Positions 47,305-56,597 of a DNA stretch of 64,000 bases are shown piece by piece; position 1 is the stretch's first letter, and every line of letters begins with the position of its first letter. The stretch covers positions 1 to 64,000 of the forward strand of contig NZ_FNPK01000015.1 of assembly GCF_900107285.1 (NCBI RefSeq). Direction: 5' to 3'. The notes beneath the pieces were generated by a model. It was not told where the DNA came from, ran no database searches, and saw only the letters and a list, made by a program, of their open reading frames with translations. A program made the position numbers and the translations under genes. Source of the DNA: Acinetobacter kyonggiensis (GTDB taxonomy: Bacteria; Pseudomonadota; Gammaproteobacteria; Pseudomonadales; Moraxellaceae).

Positions 47305-49812
47305 TTAATATTTAGCTTTTAGTGTTAACAGGAAACTTCTTGGTTCACCATAAAAGTTTCCATAGCCGGAGGTGCCAATCGTGCTGTAATATTTTTTATC
47401 AAATATATTATTAGCATTTAAAGAAACATTCAGGTTAGGATTGATTTCATATGCTGTCCGCAATGACCAGACCGCATAGGCCTCCTGTGCAAACTGATAA
47501 TCAATCATAGGACTGCCATATTGATTGGTTACAGGGTCGTATGTTGGTACTCTGCCAGACTGGAAGCTTTTACTCTGCGCATTTACCCCGCCGCTAATGC
47601 TTAAGCCTTCAAGAAATTCTGAAAACTTATAATCTGTCCATATTTTCAATAAATGTTTTGGCGTTAAGGTGCTGAACTGCGCATCATTCTCTCGACGGTC
47701 TTCATTTTCATTAAATGTATAGCCGAAAGAGATATTCCAGCTGTCGGTAATTAAACCATTCAATTCAACGTCAAAGCCTTCACTACGCTTACTTCCGGCT
47801 GCAACATAGCAGCACCATGAATTGCTGTTGGCAATAGACTGCCAGCCTAAACTTACCGCTTCATTGTCTTTTTTAATTTTAAAATACGCTAAAGAAGCCA
47901 GCAGCTTCGGCGCTAATTCAGTTTTTATGCCGAATTCCAGATTACTGCCTTCAACCGGCATTAATGATGGCCCTGTCTGCGTTTCCAGATATTTCCCTTG
48001 CGGCGTATAAATTTCTGCGAAGCTGCCGTAAATTGTAGTATTAGCAAGCAGGTCATAAGTTAAGCCATAATAAGGCGTAAATTTTTTATCTTCCTTATAT
48101 ATATTTTTATTACCTGTATTGTGGTTTTGTATTTCAATTTCATCTTTAAAAGCGTAGCGCCCGCCTAATATCACTGCAAGTTTATCCGCAGGCTTAAGCT
48201 TTAAAGAACCATAGCCGGCTGTCGTGTCGCTTTTATTGGTGCTGTTTGTTGTCCATGAATTTGGTGGATAATCCCACTCAGGCGGCTGCGCAGGGTTAAA
48301 GGGATTGCCTTTGCCGTACGAAGTCCAATTTTGCTTGTAATCTTTGGTATTGTATTTTGAATCCAAACCTATAATTAGTTCATGCTGCTGTCCCAGCCAG
48401 TCAAAGCTTCCCTGTAAATTTGCATCAGCAGTAAATTCTTTAAATTCCGTATCATCCTGATAACGCCACCATGTAGATTCTAAGGTCTGGTAGTTGACGG
48501 CATCTTCCATTTCCGCGCCATTAATGCCGTCATCCCCCATGTTGTAGCGCAAGTTTAAGCGGGTCTTCCACTGATCATTCAGGTCATGCTCAAGGTTGGC
48601 GAAAACTGCAATATTTTCTCTTTCCATCCAGCTCCACGGCGCGCCCATTGTTGTGCTGCGGGAAAATCCAATATCTGCGCCATCTTGCCAGCGGGGTAAG
48701 CTGGCATTGAAGGCATCGGTTTTATCTTTTTGATAACTGGCTCCTGTAAACAGGCGGGTTTGCGGCGTTAAGTCAAAATTAAGCGCACCATAAAGCATTT
48801 CACGGCGATTATGGGTCGGTTTATAGAAAAAGTCCTGATCTTGAAGTACTGCAACTGCACGCCCTTGAATAGTCTGATTGGCATTTAAGGCTCCAGTTGC
48901 GTCCAGTTCAGCTCGGTAGTTATTCCAGCTGCCTGCTGACAGCACTGCCTGATAAGCCGTTTCTGCCTGAGGGCGTTTATGGCTTAAGTTGATTACCCCT
49001 CCAGCTTCACCAGCACCAAAGAGGCCATCGGCGCCGCGCAGCAATTCAACAGCGTCATACTGCGCCATATCTGCGCTGTTATTCCGATCCTGAATATCGG
49101 ATACGCCGCCGCCGTCGTAGCGGATATTCTTAATTGTTAAGCCGCGCGAAGTGTAGTTGTTGTTTAGCCATAATTGTTCTCGTGTCACACCTGTGGTTTG
49201 TAGCATGACATCATCTAATGTTTTTAAACCTTGTTGATCCATACGTTCACGCGAAATAACCGTTACGGATTGAGGTACTTCTTTTAAATTTTGTGCTGAC
49301 TTTCCGACATTAACCATATGTTTGTCAGAAGCTGCAACCATTGAAATAGTGGGTAATTGTGATACACCCAATTCATTTTTGCTGCTAGATACTCGGTTTT
49401 GACTGTCTAAATGTGCAGCTTGGCTATGAATCGGTGCTAATTGAACGACTGGAGCATCTTGAGGTGCAGTAGCTGCTTTAGCTTGAATACTATATCCACC
49501 ACTGGCTATTTTTACTGGCTCTAATTGATGTGGTGCTAACAATAATGCCAAAGCTTGCTCAGTTGAATAGTGACCGTTTAAGCCTGAACTTTGCAATTTA
49601 GAAAGAGTAGCGGAATCATAACTAAGGGTAATACCTGACTGGATAGCCAACGCTGTTAAAGCTTGATCCAGTGATTTTTTTGCAATGGAAATATTGTGCT
49701 CAGTCGCTGCATATATAGATGTCGTTGTCATGCTACATACAGCGAGTGGCATGCCTAAAAAGATTGCACGGATAGCAAGAGCCAAGGCATTATTTGCTCG
49801 ATATTCCTTCAT
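47305..49812 (-). CDS. TonB-dependent siderophore receptor with STN signalling domain (first)
   Basis: This 835-residue outer-membrane receptor has a signal peptide, an STN domain (about 40-112), a plug starting near LKEVPQSVTVISRERMDQQG, and a 22-strand-type barrel ending in the aromatic TLKAKY. Its first 112 residues match the second receptor without gaps at 72 positions (64%) by hand count, but the rest diverges. The barrel DNA is richer in G+C than the N-terminal part. The substrate is likely a ferric siderophore, but unknown. Confidence 0.88.
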   Translation of the reverse strand: MKEYRANNALALAIRAIFLGMPLAVCSMTTTSIYAATEHNISIAKKSLDQALTALAIQSGITLSYDSATLSKLQSSGLNGHYSTEQALALLLAPHQLEPVKIASGGYSIQAKAATAPQDAPVVQLAPIHSQAAHLDSQNRVSSSKNELGVSQLPTISMVAASDKHMVNVGKSAQNLKEVPQSVTVISRERMDQQGLKTLDDVMLQTTGVTREQLWLNNNYTSRGLTIKNIRYDGGGVSDIQDRNNSADMAQYDAVELLRGADGLFGAGEAGGVINLSHKRPQAETAYQAVLSAGSWNNYRAELDATGALNANQTIQGRAVAVLQDQDFFYKPTHNRREMLYGALNFDLTPQTRLFTGASYQKDKTDAFNASLPRWQDGADIGFSRSTTMGAPWSWMERENIAVFANLEHDLNDQWKTRLNLRYNMGDDGINGAEMEDAVNYQTLESTWWRYQDDTEFKEFTADANLQGSFDWLGQQHELIIGLDSKYNTKDYKQNWTSYGKGNPFNPAQPPEWDYPPNSWTTNSTNKSDTTAGYGSLKLKPADKLAVILGGRYAFKDEIEIQNHNTGNKNIYKEDKKFTPYYGLTYDLLANTTIYGSFAEIYTPQGKYLETQTGPSLMPVEGSNLEFGIKTELAPKLLASLAYFKIKKDNEAVSLGWQSIANSNSWCCYVAAGSKRSEGFDVELNGLITDSWNISFGYTFNENEDRRENDAQFSTLTPKHLLKIWTDYKFSEFLEGLSISGGVNAQSKSFQSGRVPTYDPVTNQYGSPMIDYQFAQEAYAVWSLRTAYEINPNLNVSLNANNIFDKKYYSTIGTSGYGNFYGEPRSFLLTLKAKY

Positions 49813-49835
49813 GAGATTTCTCGTCTGAGAGTATG

Positions 49836-49871
49836 TTTCTCTATAAGTCGGACAAGAACAAATAAAAGCTC
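49836..49871 (-). promoter_or_regulatory. Shared ECF-type promoter element before the first receptor
   Basis: On the minus strand GAGCTTTT lies 19 bases (start to start) before TCCGACTTATAGAGAAA, the same layout and spacing as before the second receptor. It is a candidate promoter for the nearby FecI-type sigma factor. Confidence 0.5.
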
Positions 49872-49932
49872 ATTTTTATGTAGTTTTTTTTAATTTATAA
49901 TTTAATTGAACTAAAACTCTAGGTTTTATAAA

Positions 49933-49956
49933 AATAGGCATCTAAAGATGCCTATT
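49933..49956 (-). terminator. Terminator after the second receptor
   Basis: AATAGGCATC pairs with GATGCCTATT (10 bp, 4-base loop) and is followed on the minus strand by a T-run. Confidence 0.75.
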
Positions 49957-49980
49957 AAAAAGCGCCAATAGCGTTAACTG

Positions 49981-52458
49981 TTACCAGTCATATTCCAGCC
50001 CAACTCTAAAGTTTATTGGCGCGCCATAATAGCTATTTCCTGTTGTTAAATAATACTTTTTATCAAAAAGATTATTTAGATTTAAGTTTGTCGTCAAATT
50101 ATTCGTGATTTTATAACGCGCCATTAAATCCACAACACTATATTCACTTTGTGTGAACTTTCGATCCGCAGAATGGATTTCATTTTGCCAACGTATGCCA
50201 CCGCCTATAGTCAACGCTTCGTCAAAATAGGGTAGTGTGTATGTTGTAAATAGCTTGGCCGTGTTATTTGGGATATTGGTATTGAGTGCATCACCTTTAC
50301 TATCTTTAGATATATTTCGCGTAAAACTGGTAGAAATTTGCCACAAATCCGTTAACTTTCCTGTGGTTTCTAACTCAAATCCTCTGCTTTTTGTACCTGA
50401 TTCAGTTCGATAAAATCTAGTTCCATTTAGAGCGGGTATATCTAGTGCAATCGCTTTATTGTCTTCTTTGGTTTGATAAATGGCAGCACCAATGTTTAAT
50501 TGGTTATCAAAAAATTCACCTTTTATCCCAATTTCGGTGCTATTTCCCACCAATGGATCAATAAAAGTCCCAGCGGTGGTTTTTTTATCTTGAGGCGAAA
50601 AAATAGTGGTGTAGCTGGTGTAGGCTGTCCAATGGTCAGTAAAATCATAGGTTAGGCCAATATAGGGAATAACCTCACCATTTTCTTCATGTGGTGTAAT
50701 TGTGGTCTTGTTAGATGCATTGATATGCTCTTTTTTTACACTTTTCCAATCTTCAAGTCGTGCCCCTAAAATAATGGCTACCTGATCCGATGGTTTTAAG
50801 CGAACTGCACCAAAAATAGATTGGCTACTGTCTTCGCTTCCATACCAGCCATTAATTTGTGTTGCCGGACGACTTGGCGTACTGCCATTCCATGCGAAGA
50901 TATTACCTAAAACACCATCCCAAGACATTCCATTATTCCAGCCTGAATAAGTTGGGCGTTCATTGTCACTTTTGGTATAAGTTGCACCTAAAACCATTTC
51001 ATGGGTTTGATTAAATAAATCAAAAGAACCATTGAGTGTTAGGTTGAATAAATCTTGAGTCGGTTCATAGTCCCAGCGTGTTGCATAAAGCATTGCACCA
51101 GCACCAGTTTGTTTATTAATACCAGAACTATATGTATAGCCGACAACTTCATCTGAAGCAGTAATGGTTCGAGATACTGTACCTTTGATTTTCCAATTTT
51201 CATTGAATTGGTGTTCAATATCTGCAAAATAAGCCGTTGTTGAACGATCCGAATACGTCCAGTTTGCTGCTGCTGAATCTGAACGTGACCAATTAATTAA
51301 TGTGCCATCCGTATAAAAGGACGGTAAGCCACCACGGGCAATACCTGAAATATCAATTTTTTGATAACTGACACCAAGACTCGCTTTGGTTTGATCAGTT
51401 AAATCTGCTTCTACCACACCATAAGCCACTTTGCGTTCTTCACTCAAGCGGTCAATATAAGAGTCGCCATCTTGATAGGCCAGTACTGCACGACCTCGAA
51501 TGCTGCCAGATGCATTTAGTGGGGATGACACATCAATATCTGTTCGATAGGTATCCCAAGATCCAGCACTAGCACTGATAGAGGCTTTGGCATTCTGTAA
51601 AGGTTTTTTCCGTACCATATTAATACTTGCACTGGCTGTACCAGCTCCAGTCATTAATCCATTTGCACCACGAACCACTTCAACGCGGTCAAACAGTGCC
51701 ATATCCTGACTTTGGAAAATGCTTGAATATGAATTAAGTAGCTTCACACCATCGAGTAAATAGCTATCTACTTGTTGACCACGTGCATAAATTGGCGAGT
51801 TATCACTACCGATGTTCCCACCCTGATTAATCGTCAAACCCGCAGCTTGATTAACGACATCTGTCAATTGTGTTAGATTTTGATCTTTCATTTGCTGATT
51901 AGTAATGACACTAACCAATTGCGGTGTTTCTTTTAAACTAAGTGCCAAGCCTGTGGAAGCCGTGGTTGCTTTTGCCGTATATGAACCAGAACCCTCAGTA
52001 GTTAAAGTCCTGCCTTGATTGGCTGTTAAAGAGATGGTTGCTAATTGTGCCGAATCTGTTCCTGTCGCGGGTCGTTCATTTGCTTGATGCTGAGTGGTAA
52101 CTTGAGGTTTTTCTGTATTGGTTTTGGCTTGAATGCTATAGCCACCACTGGCTGTTTTCACGGAATTTAACTGATGCGGTTGCAGTAAGAAAGCTAAGGC
52201 TTGATCTACAGAATAATTTCCTTTAAGTGCTGTGCTCTTTATTTTCGACAGAGAGGCGGTGTCATAACTAATGGTTGTTCCTGTTTGAATAGCGAGCTGT
52301 TTAAGAGCTTGGTCAAGGGATGTAGAAGCAATAGATATAGGATGCACATTGGCAGCATAGATAGCGCTGGTGGTAAAGCTGGTTACAACCAAGGGCATAC
52401 CCCATAATACTGCCCGTATCGCTATTGCCAAGGTACTTTTTGCCTGATAATCCGTCAT
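49981..52458 (-). CDS. TonB-dependent siderophore receptor with STN signalling domain (second)
   Basis: This 825-residue receptor has a signal peptide, STN domain (about 40-112), a plug near LKETPQLVSVITNQQMKDQ and a barrel ending in Trp (GLEYDW). STN domains pass substrate signals to an inner-membrane FecR-type regulator. It lies directly downstream of fecR on the same strand, the canonical sigma/regulator/transducer order. The DNA is AT-rich throughout. Its leader is nearly identical to that of the first receptor. Confidence 0.9.
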   Translation of the reverse strand: MTDYQAKSTLAIAIRAVLWGMPLVVTSFTTSAIYAANVHPISIASTSLDQALKQLAIQTGTTISYDTASLSKIKSTALKGNYSVDQALAFLLQPHQLNSVKTASGGYSIQAKTNTEKPQVTTQHQANERPATGTDSAQLATISLTANQGRTLTTEGSGSYTAKATTASTGLALSLKETPQLVSVITNQQMKDQNLTQLTDVVNQAAGLTINQGGNIGSDNSPIYARGQQVDSYLLDGVKLLNSYSSIFQSQDMALFDRVEVVRGANGLMTGAGTASASINMVRKKPLQNAKASISASAGSWDTYRTDIDVSSPLNASGSIRGRAVLAYQDGDSYIDRLSEERKVAYGVVEADLTDQTKASLGVSYQKIDISGIARGGLPSFYTDGTLINWSRSDSAAANWTYSDRSTTAYFADIEHQFNENWKIKGTVSRTITASDEVVGYTYSSGINKQTGAGAMLYATRWDYEPTQDLFNLTLNGSFDLFNQTHEMVLGATYTKSDNERPTYSGWNNGMSWDGVLGNIFAWNGSTPSRPATQINGWYGSEDSSQSIFGAVRLKPSDQVAIILGARLEDWKSVKKEHINASNKTTITPHEENGEVIPYIGLTYDFTDHWTAYTSYTTIFSPQDKKTTAGTFIDPLVGNSTEIGIKGEFFDNQLNIGAAIYQTKEDNKAIALDIPALNGTRFYRTESGTKSRGFELETTGKLTDLWQISTSFTRNISKDSKGDALNTNIPNNTAKLFTTYTLPYFDEALTIGGGIRWQNEIHSADRKFTQSEYSVVDLMARYKITNNLTTNLNLNNLFDKKYYLTTGNSYYGAPINFRVGLEYDW

Positions 52459-52481
52459 GCGCTTTCTCGATTAAGAGTGTA

Positions 52482-52517
52482 TTTCTCTATAAGTCGGATG
52501 TCGCAGAAAAAAAGGTC
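52482..52517 (-). promoter_or_regulatory. Shared ECF-type promoter element before the second receptor
   Basis: GACCTTTT lies 19 bases (start to start) before TCCGACTTATAGAGAAA on the minus strand. It matches the first receptor's element and lies just after the fecR stop. Confidence 0.5.
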
Positions 52518-52523
52518 AAATCT

Positions 52524-53483
52524 TTATTTATTTTTAATCTTCAAAAGATAAGGACTATAAAAATTCAGCTCAAGTTGATGTGTATAAGCCAATGTTTCTA
52601 AGCTTTGCTGTGTATTTTTGAGTGAGAAAACACCAGATACAGGTAGTGCTTTAAGACTCTCATCCAGAAAATAAGTTCCTTTCCTATAACGGTAGAGTTC
52701 AGATAAAACTTTTTCTAAAGGCCATTTTTCAACCACTAAAAGTCGTTGCGTCCAATAAGGATGATCATTTTGAAGTACGATTGATTTCGAAATATTGTTG
52801 TCATCAAAAACAACGCGATGACCTTGCTGAATAATACGGGTTTCTGTCAGCCGATCAGCACGTATGGCTACGGCATGTTGATAAACGCTCACTTTTGTTT
52901 TGTGACTATTTTCCTGACGAACCGTAAACTGTGTACCTAGAGCTTCAACTTGACCATCTTGTGTTTTCACAATAAAGGGACGATGCCTTTTTTGATCCTT
53001 AGCGGTTTGAATATAAACTTCACCTTCTATTAACTTAACCTGACGTTTTTGTGCTGAAAATTGAATATTGACATAACTGTTACTGGATAAAATCAGTTGT
53101 GAACCATCTTCTAATAGCACTGATTTAATTTCACCCACTTCAGTGTGATAGTCCGCTTGCCATTTTGCCCATGGAAAACAAGATGCCATGAATCCAAGGA
53201 AAAATAGTCCTGAAAGGCTAAATACAATATTTCTTTTGAGTGACGAATGAAATTTTTGTTCGGAATTCACCAACAGTTCAGGTTGGAAGTTTGCTGGAAG
53301 GTTAGATAGGCCGTGCGTCAGTCTTTCGATTTGCTGAATGGCTAAGGCATTTTGTTTGTTTTCTGCTTTCCACTGCTCGAATTGTTGACGTTGCAATTCA
53401 GTGACTTCTCCTGAATGTAACAAGACCAGCCAATCTGTAGCTTCATCTATAACATGTTCAGGAATGGGCTGAGAAGCAGACAT
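52524..53483 (-). CDS. FecR-family sigma factor regulator
   Basis: This 319-residue protein has a cytoplasmic N-terminal DUF4880-like region (ATDWLVLLHSGEVTELQRQQFEQW), a single membrane helix near residue 88-105 (IVFSLSGLFFLGFMASCF) and a periplasmic FecR domain. It relays the STN signal of a receptor to the ECF sigma factor. The gene is 21 bases after fecI and 65 bases before the second receptor. Confidence 0.88.
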   Translation of the reverse strand: MSASQPIPEHVIDEATDWLVLLHSGEVTELQRQQFEQWKAENKQNALAIQQIERLTHGLSNLPANFQPELLVNSEQKFHSSLKRNIVFSLSGLFFLGFMASCFPWAKWQADYHTEVGEIKSVLLEDGSQLILSSNSYVNIQFSAQKRQVKLIEGEVYIQTAKDQKRHRPFIVKTQDGQVEALGTQFTVRQENSHKTKVSVYQHAVAIRADRLTETRIIQQGHRVVFDDNNISKSIVLQNDHPYWTQRLLVVEKWPLEKVLSELYRYRKGTYFLDESLKALPVSGVFSLKNTQQSLETLAYTHQLELNFYSPYLLKIKNK

Positions 53484-53504
53484 AAAGACCCGTGGTAAAT
53501 TAAA

Positions 53505-54020
53505 TTAATGTTCAGAATTATAAAGATTTATACAGGCGAGAAAAGCCTGTTTCATATCACGTTTTACCGTTGCTTCAGAAATATTTAACTTTTCAGCGAT
53601 GGCGTAATAGGTCAGACCATCCAATTGTGACAATAAAAAAACTTGAGCTGTACGTTGTGGAAGTTTTTCTAGCATTAAATGAACTTGGTATAACGTTTCC
53701 CGAATACACACTTCATGCTCAGCAGAGGGATAAAATTCTTCGGGTAAATGAGCCAGTGCTTCTAAATATAAACGTTCAATATGTTGACGACGCCAATGGT
53801 CAATAATCACATGTTTTGCTATACCCATTAACCAAGCTTGCGGTTCTTTAATACTGGTAAAACAATAATTACTTTTTAAAGCGCGATAAAAAACTTCCTG
53901 ACTTAAATCTTCTGATTGATGGTGATGCTGAAGTTTATGCTTAAACCAAGACAATAAGGTTGTTTGATGCGTTTGATAAACATGGCTCAGCCAGAGCTGT
54001 TTTTGTACATTCAGATTCAT
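53505..54020 (-). CDS. FecI-family ECF sigma factor
   Basis: This 171-residue sigma-70 protein has region 2 (HHQSEDLSQEVFYRALKS) and region 4 (LPQRTAQVFLLSQLDGLTYYAIAEKLNISEATVKRDM) but no region 1 or 3. It is the FecI type, controlled by FecR, and probably directs transcription of the two receptors. A GATAAT-rich Fur-like site at 54092-54116 is about 72 bp upstream, so iron limitation probably activates it. Region 4 reads as complete. Confidence 0.88.
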   Translation of the reverse strand: MNLNVQKQLWLSHVYQTHQTTLLSWFKHKLQHHHQSEDLSQEVFYRALKSNYCFTSIKEPQAWLMGIAKHVIIDHWRRQHIERLYLEALAHLPEEFYPSAEHEVCIRETLYQVHLMLEKLPQRTAQVFLLSQLDGLTYYAIAEKLNISEATVKRDMKQAFLACINLYNSEH

Positions 54021-54091
54021 AGTTTTGCCTATTGGCTTGGCGACAACAATCCTAAAATTTGTACTGAAAATTAGGAGGTAATGATTTACCT

Positions 54092-54116
54092 GATAATCTT
54101 AATAAGAATCATTCTT
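54092..54116. promoter_or_regulatory. Fur-like site between fecI and the PepSY operon
   Basis: GATAAT at 54092 is followed by AAGAAT-C-ATTCTT (54104-54116), a perfect inverted repeat with the GATAAT-like hexamers of Fur boxes. It lies between the divergent fecI and the 54245 gene and could repress both. Confidence 0.65.
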
Positions 54117-54244
54117 AAACGCAACAACTAAAAGTTACAAATCGCAACATTTGTGATGAGCTTTTTTTTTATTTCACTCGTCTTAGTAGTAAATGCCAGT
54201 AATGGCTGTACAGCAGTTTCTGCATGTTAGTAGTGAATAGATAA

Positions 54245-54556
54245 ATGAAGCCCATGATTTTTAGACTGAATGATCAGCAGCATTACCGCTTTATGGTACT
54301 GCTGCATATTTTGCTTGCCTCTTTGGGCGGTTTTTGTATTGCCAATTTAACCGTGCCAGTCATTGGACTAATGTTTCCAGAGCAATTGGCGCTTGCTGTA
54401 TATGCTGGACTGCAACTGAGTTTTGTGGTGTGGCTGGTTTTTATCTTGGCCATATTCAGTATTAAAAATGTGTTTCATGCGTTCTGCCTGACTTTAGGCT
54501 GCATTGCGGGTTTAGGTTTATTGGCAGTATTACTCAAGCCGTGGGGAACGCTATGA
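54245..54556 (+). CDS. DUF3649-like small membrane protein
   Basis: This 103-residue protein has three predicted membrane helices. It resembles DUF3649-type proteins that precede PepSY and DUF3325 genes in iron-uptake clusters. Its stop overlaps the next ATG (ATGA). No strong ribosome binding site precedes the start; a second ATG at 54254 is possible. Its function is unknown. The DNA from here to the window end is more G+C-rich than the fecIR region. Confidence 0.6.
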   Translation: MKPMIFRLNDQQHYRFMVLLHILLASLGGFCIANLTVPVIGLMFPEQLALAVYAGLQLSFVVWLVFILAIFSIKNVFHAFCLTLGCIAGLGLLAVLLKPWGTL

Positions 54557-56238
54557 AGGAAGGCTTCCGCCAGTGCATGGCTTGGCTACATACATGGACT
54601 GGCTTAGTGGTCGGTTGGGTGCTGTTTTTTGTATTTTTAACTGGAACAGCAGGCTATGTGCAGATTGAACTGACGCGTTGGATGCAGCCAGAAAGGGCTA
54701 TGCAGGTTGCAGCCGTTCCAGCTGAAGCAGATCAATTGGACAAAGCTTATACTTATCTGAAACAGCAGCAAGAAGCACAGCAGGCTGAGCGTTGGGGCAT
54801 CAATTTACTGTCAAATGCGCGGGGCTGGGATGAATTCTCCGTGAACTGGTCGCTGCCTGCGCAGGAAGGCCAGCGCTACGGTGAATACCGCACTCAAGTT
54901 TTGGATATAAACACTGGACAGCCGCCAGTACAGCAGCTCAAGCCGCGGGAAACCGCTGGCGGAGATGCGCTGTACCGCATGCATTATGCTTTACATTATC
55001 TGCCTTATGACTGGGCCATCCGCATCGTCGGGATCTGTACCATGTTCATGTTCGTGGCGATTATTTCGGGTGTCATCACCCACAAAAAGATTTTCAAGGA
55101 CTTTTTCACTTTCCGTCCCGCCAAAGGTCAGCGTTCATGGCTGGATGCGCATAATGTCATCAGCGTAATTGCTTTGCCGTTTTATTTGATGATCACTTAT
55201 AGCGGGCTGATTTTCTTTGCCAATGCCTATATGCCCTTTGGTGTGCCGATGGTCTATGGTTTTGACGAGAAAAATTCAGAGCGCTACTACGCAGAACTGT
55301 ATCCTAACTCACGCTTTGGTGCAGAGACTTCTATCGCTTCGCAGTCGATGGGACAGAACGCGCAGCATTTTGTGCCAATCCAACCTGTATTGCAGCAGGC
55401 GCAGCGGGAATGGGGAGCGCATAGCATTGGCAGCGTGAATTTCTATCCAGCCAAAGGTGAAGTACCTGCCAAAGCAGAGCTCTATCAAATCAGCCATGAC
55501 AGCATTGCTAGACAACGCACCTCGCTAAATTTTGATTTATCCAATGGAAAAAAAATTGCTGACAATCCATCTAATCAGGACAAAGCACCAATGCAATTTG
55601 CCACGACTGTATTGGGATTACATGAAGGCTCTTTTGCCTCACCGCTAATTCGGATTCTGTATGTCATCACAGGACTGTTGGGTACAGCGATGATTGCGAC
55701 AGGTTTGGTGCTGTGGACAGTAAAGCGTAGACCAAAACAGCTAAAAGCCGAACGTATGAGCTTTGGTCATGCACTGGTGGAGCGATTGAATATTGCCATG
55801 ATTGCGGGGCTACCTTTAGCGATTGCCGTATATTTTTGGGCCAATCGTTTAATTCCAGCACATCTGGCTGATCGGGCCGCTTGGGAAATCCACAGTTTAT
55901 ATATCACTTTGGCGCTAAGTTTTCTTTATGCGCTGTGCAGGCCAATTGTACGCGCTTGGCTGGAAATTCTGAGCGCTGCTTCCCTTGCTTATTTGTTACT
56001 GCCGCTTCTGAATGCGCTGACGACAGAACGGCATTTGGGGGCTTCGCTGGCACATCAGGACTATGTGCTGGCCAGTATTGACCTTGGCTTTGTGTTTTTA
56101 GGCAGTGTTCTGGCTTGGGCTGCCTATAAAGTTTGGCTAAAGCGTGAAGCAATTTTAAAAAAGCCCGTAGCCAAGGCCAAGCGCCTGCCAAAACAAACTC
56201 AAGCTGCTGCGGTTCTGGTCAGTGAGGAGCTGCCATGA
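54553..56238 (+). CDS. PepSY-domain inner-membrane protein (ferric-siderophore reductase-like)
   Basis: This 561-residue protein has the PepSY-associated helix start (MAWLHTWTGLVVGWVLFFVFLTG), the paired histidines of MHYALHYLPYDW, HNVISVIALPFYLMITYSG, and about six membrane helices. Members of this family accompany siderophore receptors and are thought to reduce ferric siderophores or pass electrons in the periplasm. Start is ATG overlapping the previous stop. It is 4 bases overlapped by the next gene. Confidence 0.82.
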   Translation: MKEGFRQCMAWLHTWTGLVVGWVLFFVFLTGTAGYVQIELTRWMQPERAMQVAAVPAEADQLDKAYTYLKQQQEAQQAERWGINLLSNARGWDEFSVNWSLPAQEGQRYGEYRTQVLDINTGQPPVQQLKPRETAGGDALYRMHYALHYLPYDWAIRIVGICTMFMFVAIISGVITHKKIFKDFFTFRPAKGQRSWLDAHNVISVIALPFYLMITYSGLIFFANAYMPFGVPMVYGFDEKNSERYYAELYPNSRFGAETSIASQSMGQNAQHFVPIQPVLQQAQREWGAHSIGSVNFYPAKGEVPAKAELYQISHDSIARQRTSLNFDLSNGKKIADNPSNQDKAPMQFATTVLGLHEGSFASPLIRILYVITGLLGTAMIATGLVLWTVKRRPKQLKAERMSFGHALVERLNIAMIAGLPLAIAVYFWANRLIPAHLADRAAWEIHSLYITLALSFLYALCRPIVRAWLEILSAASLAYLLLPLLNALTTERHLGASLAHQDYVLASIDLGFVFLGSVLAWAAYKVWLKREAILKKPVAKAKRLPKQTQAAAVLVSEELP

Positions 56239-56588
56239 GCCTTGATGCAGTCAATATTTTAACTGCCTGCGCGCTTTGCTATTTGGGCATGTTCGCATTG
56301 AACCTTTCTATGGAGCGCAATGCCAAATTAGTCCTGAACCGTGTGCTTCCTTTCAGACTGGCCAAGCTCAGCTATGGCTTGGGCTGGTGCAGTTTACTAC
56401 TTGCATTATGTGCTGGCATTTTGGCATGGGGCTGGGCGGTCGGCATTACGGCATGCTTTGGCATTGCCACTGCGGCCGCAGGCTGCATCGTTTTTATTCA
56501 GTCTTACCGACCTCGGCTGAATTTACATTTTTCTGTAGTCCTGCTGTGTTTGGCGCTTGGGCTGCAATTTTTTCGAATATATGGGTAA
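56235..56588 (+). CDS. DUF3325-like small membrane protein
   Basis: This 117-residue protein has three to four membrane helices and resembles DUF3325 proteins, which follow PepSY genes in siderophore clusters. Its ATG overlaps the upstream stop. Function unknown; it probably partners the PepSY protein in the membrane. Confidence 0.65.
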   Translation: MSLDAVNILTACALCYLGMFALNLSMERNAKLVLNRVLPFRLAKLSYGLGWCSLLLALCAGILAWGWAVGITACFGIATAAAGCIVFIQSYRPRLNLHFSVVLLCLALGLQFFRIYG

Positions 56589-56597
56589 GCGTTGTTC

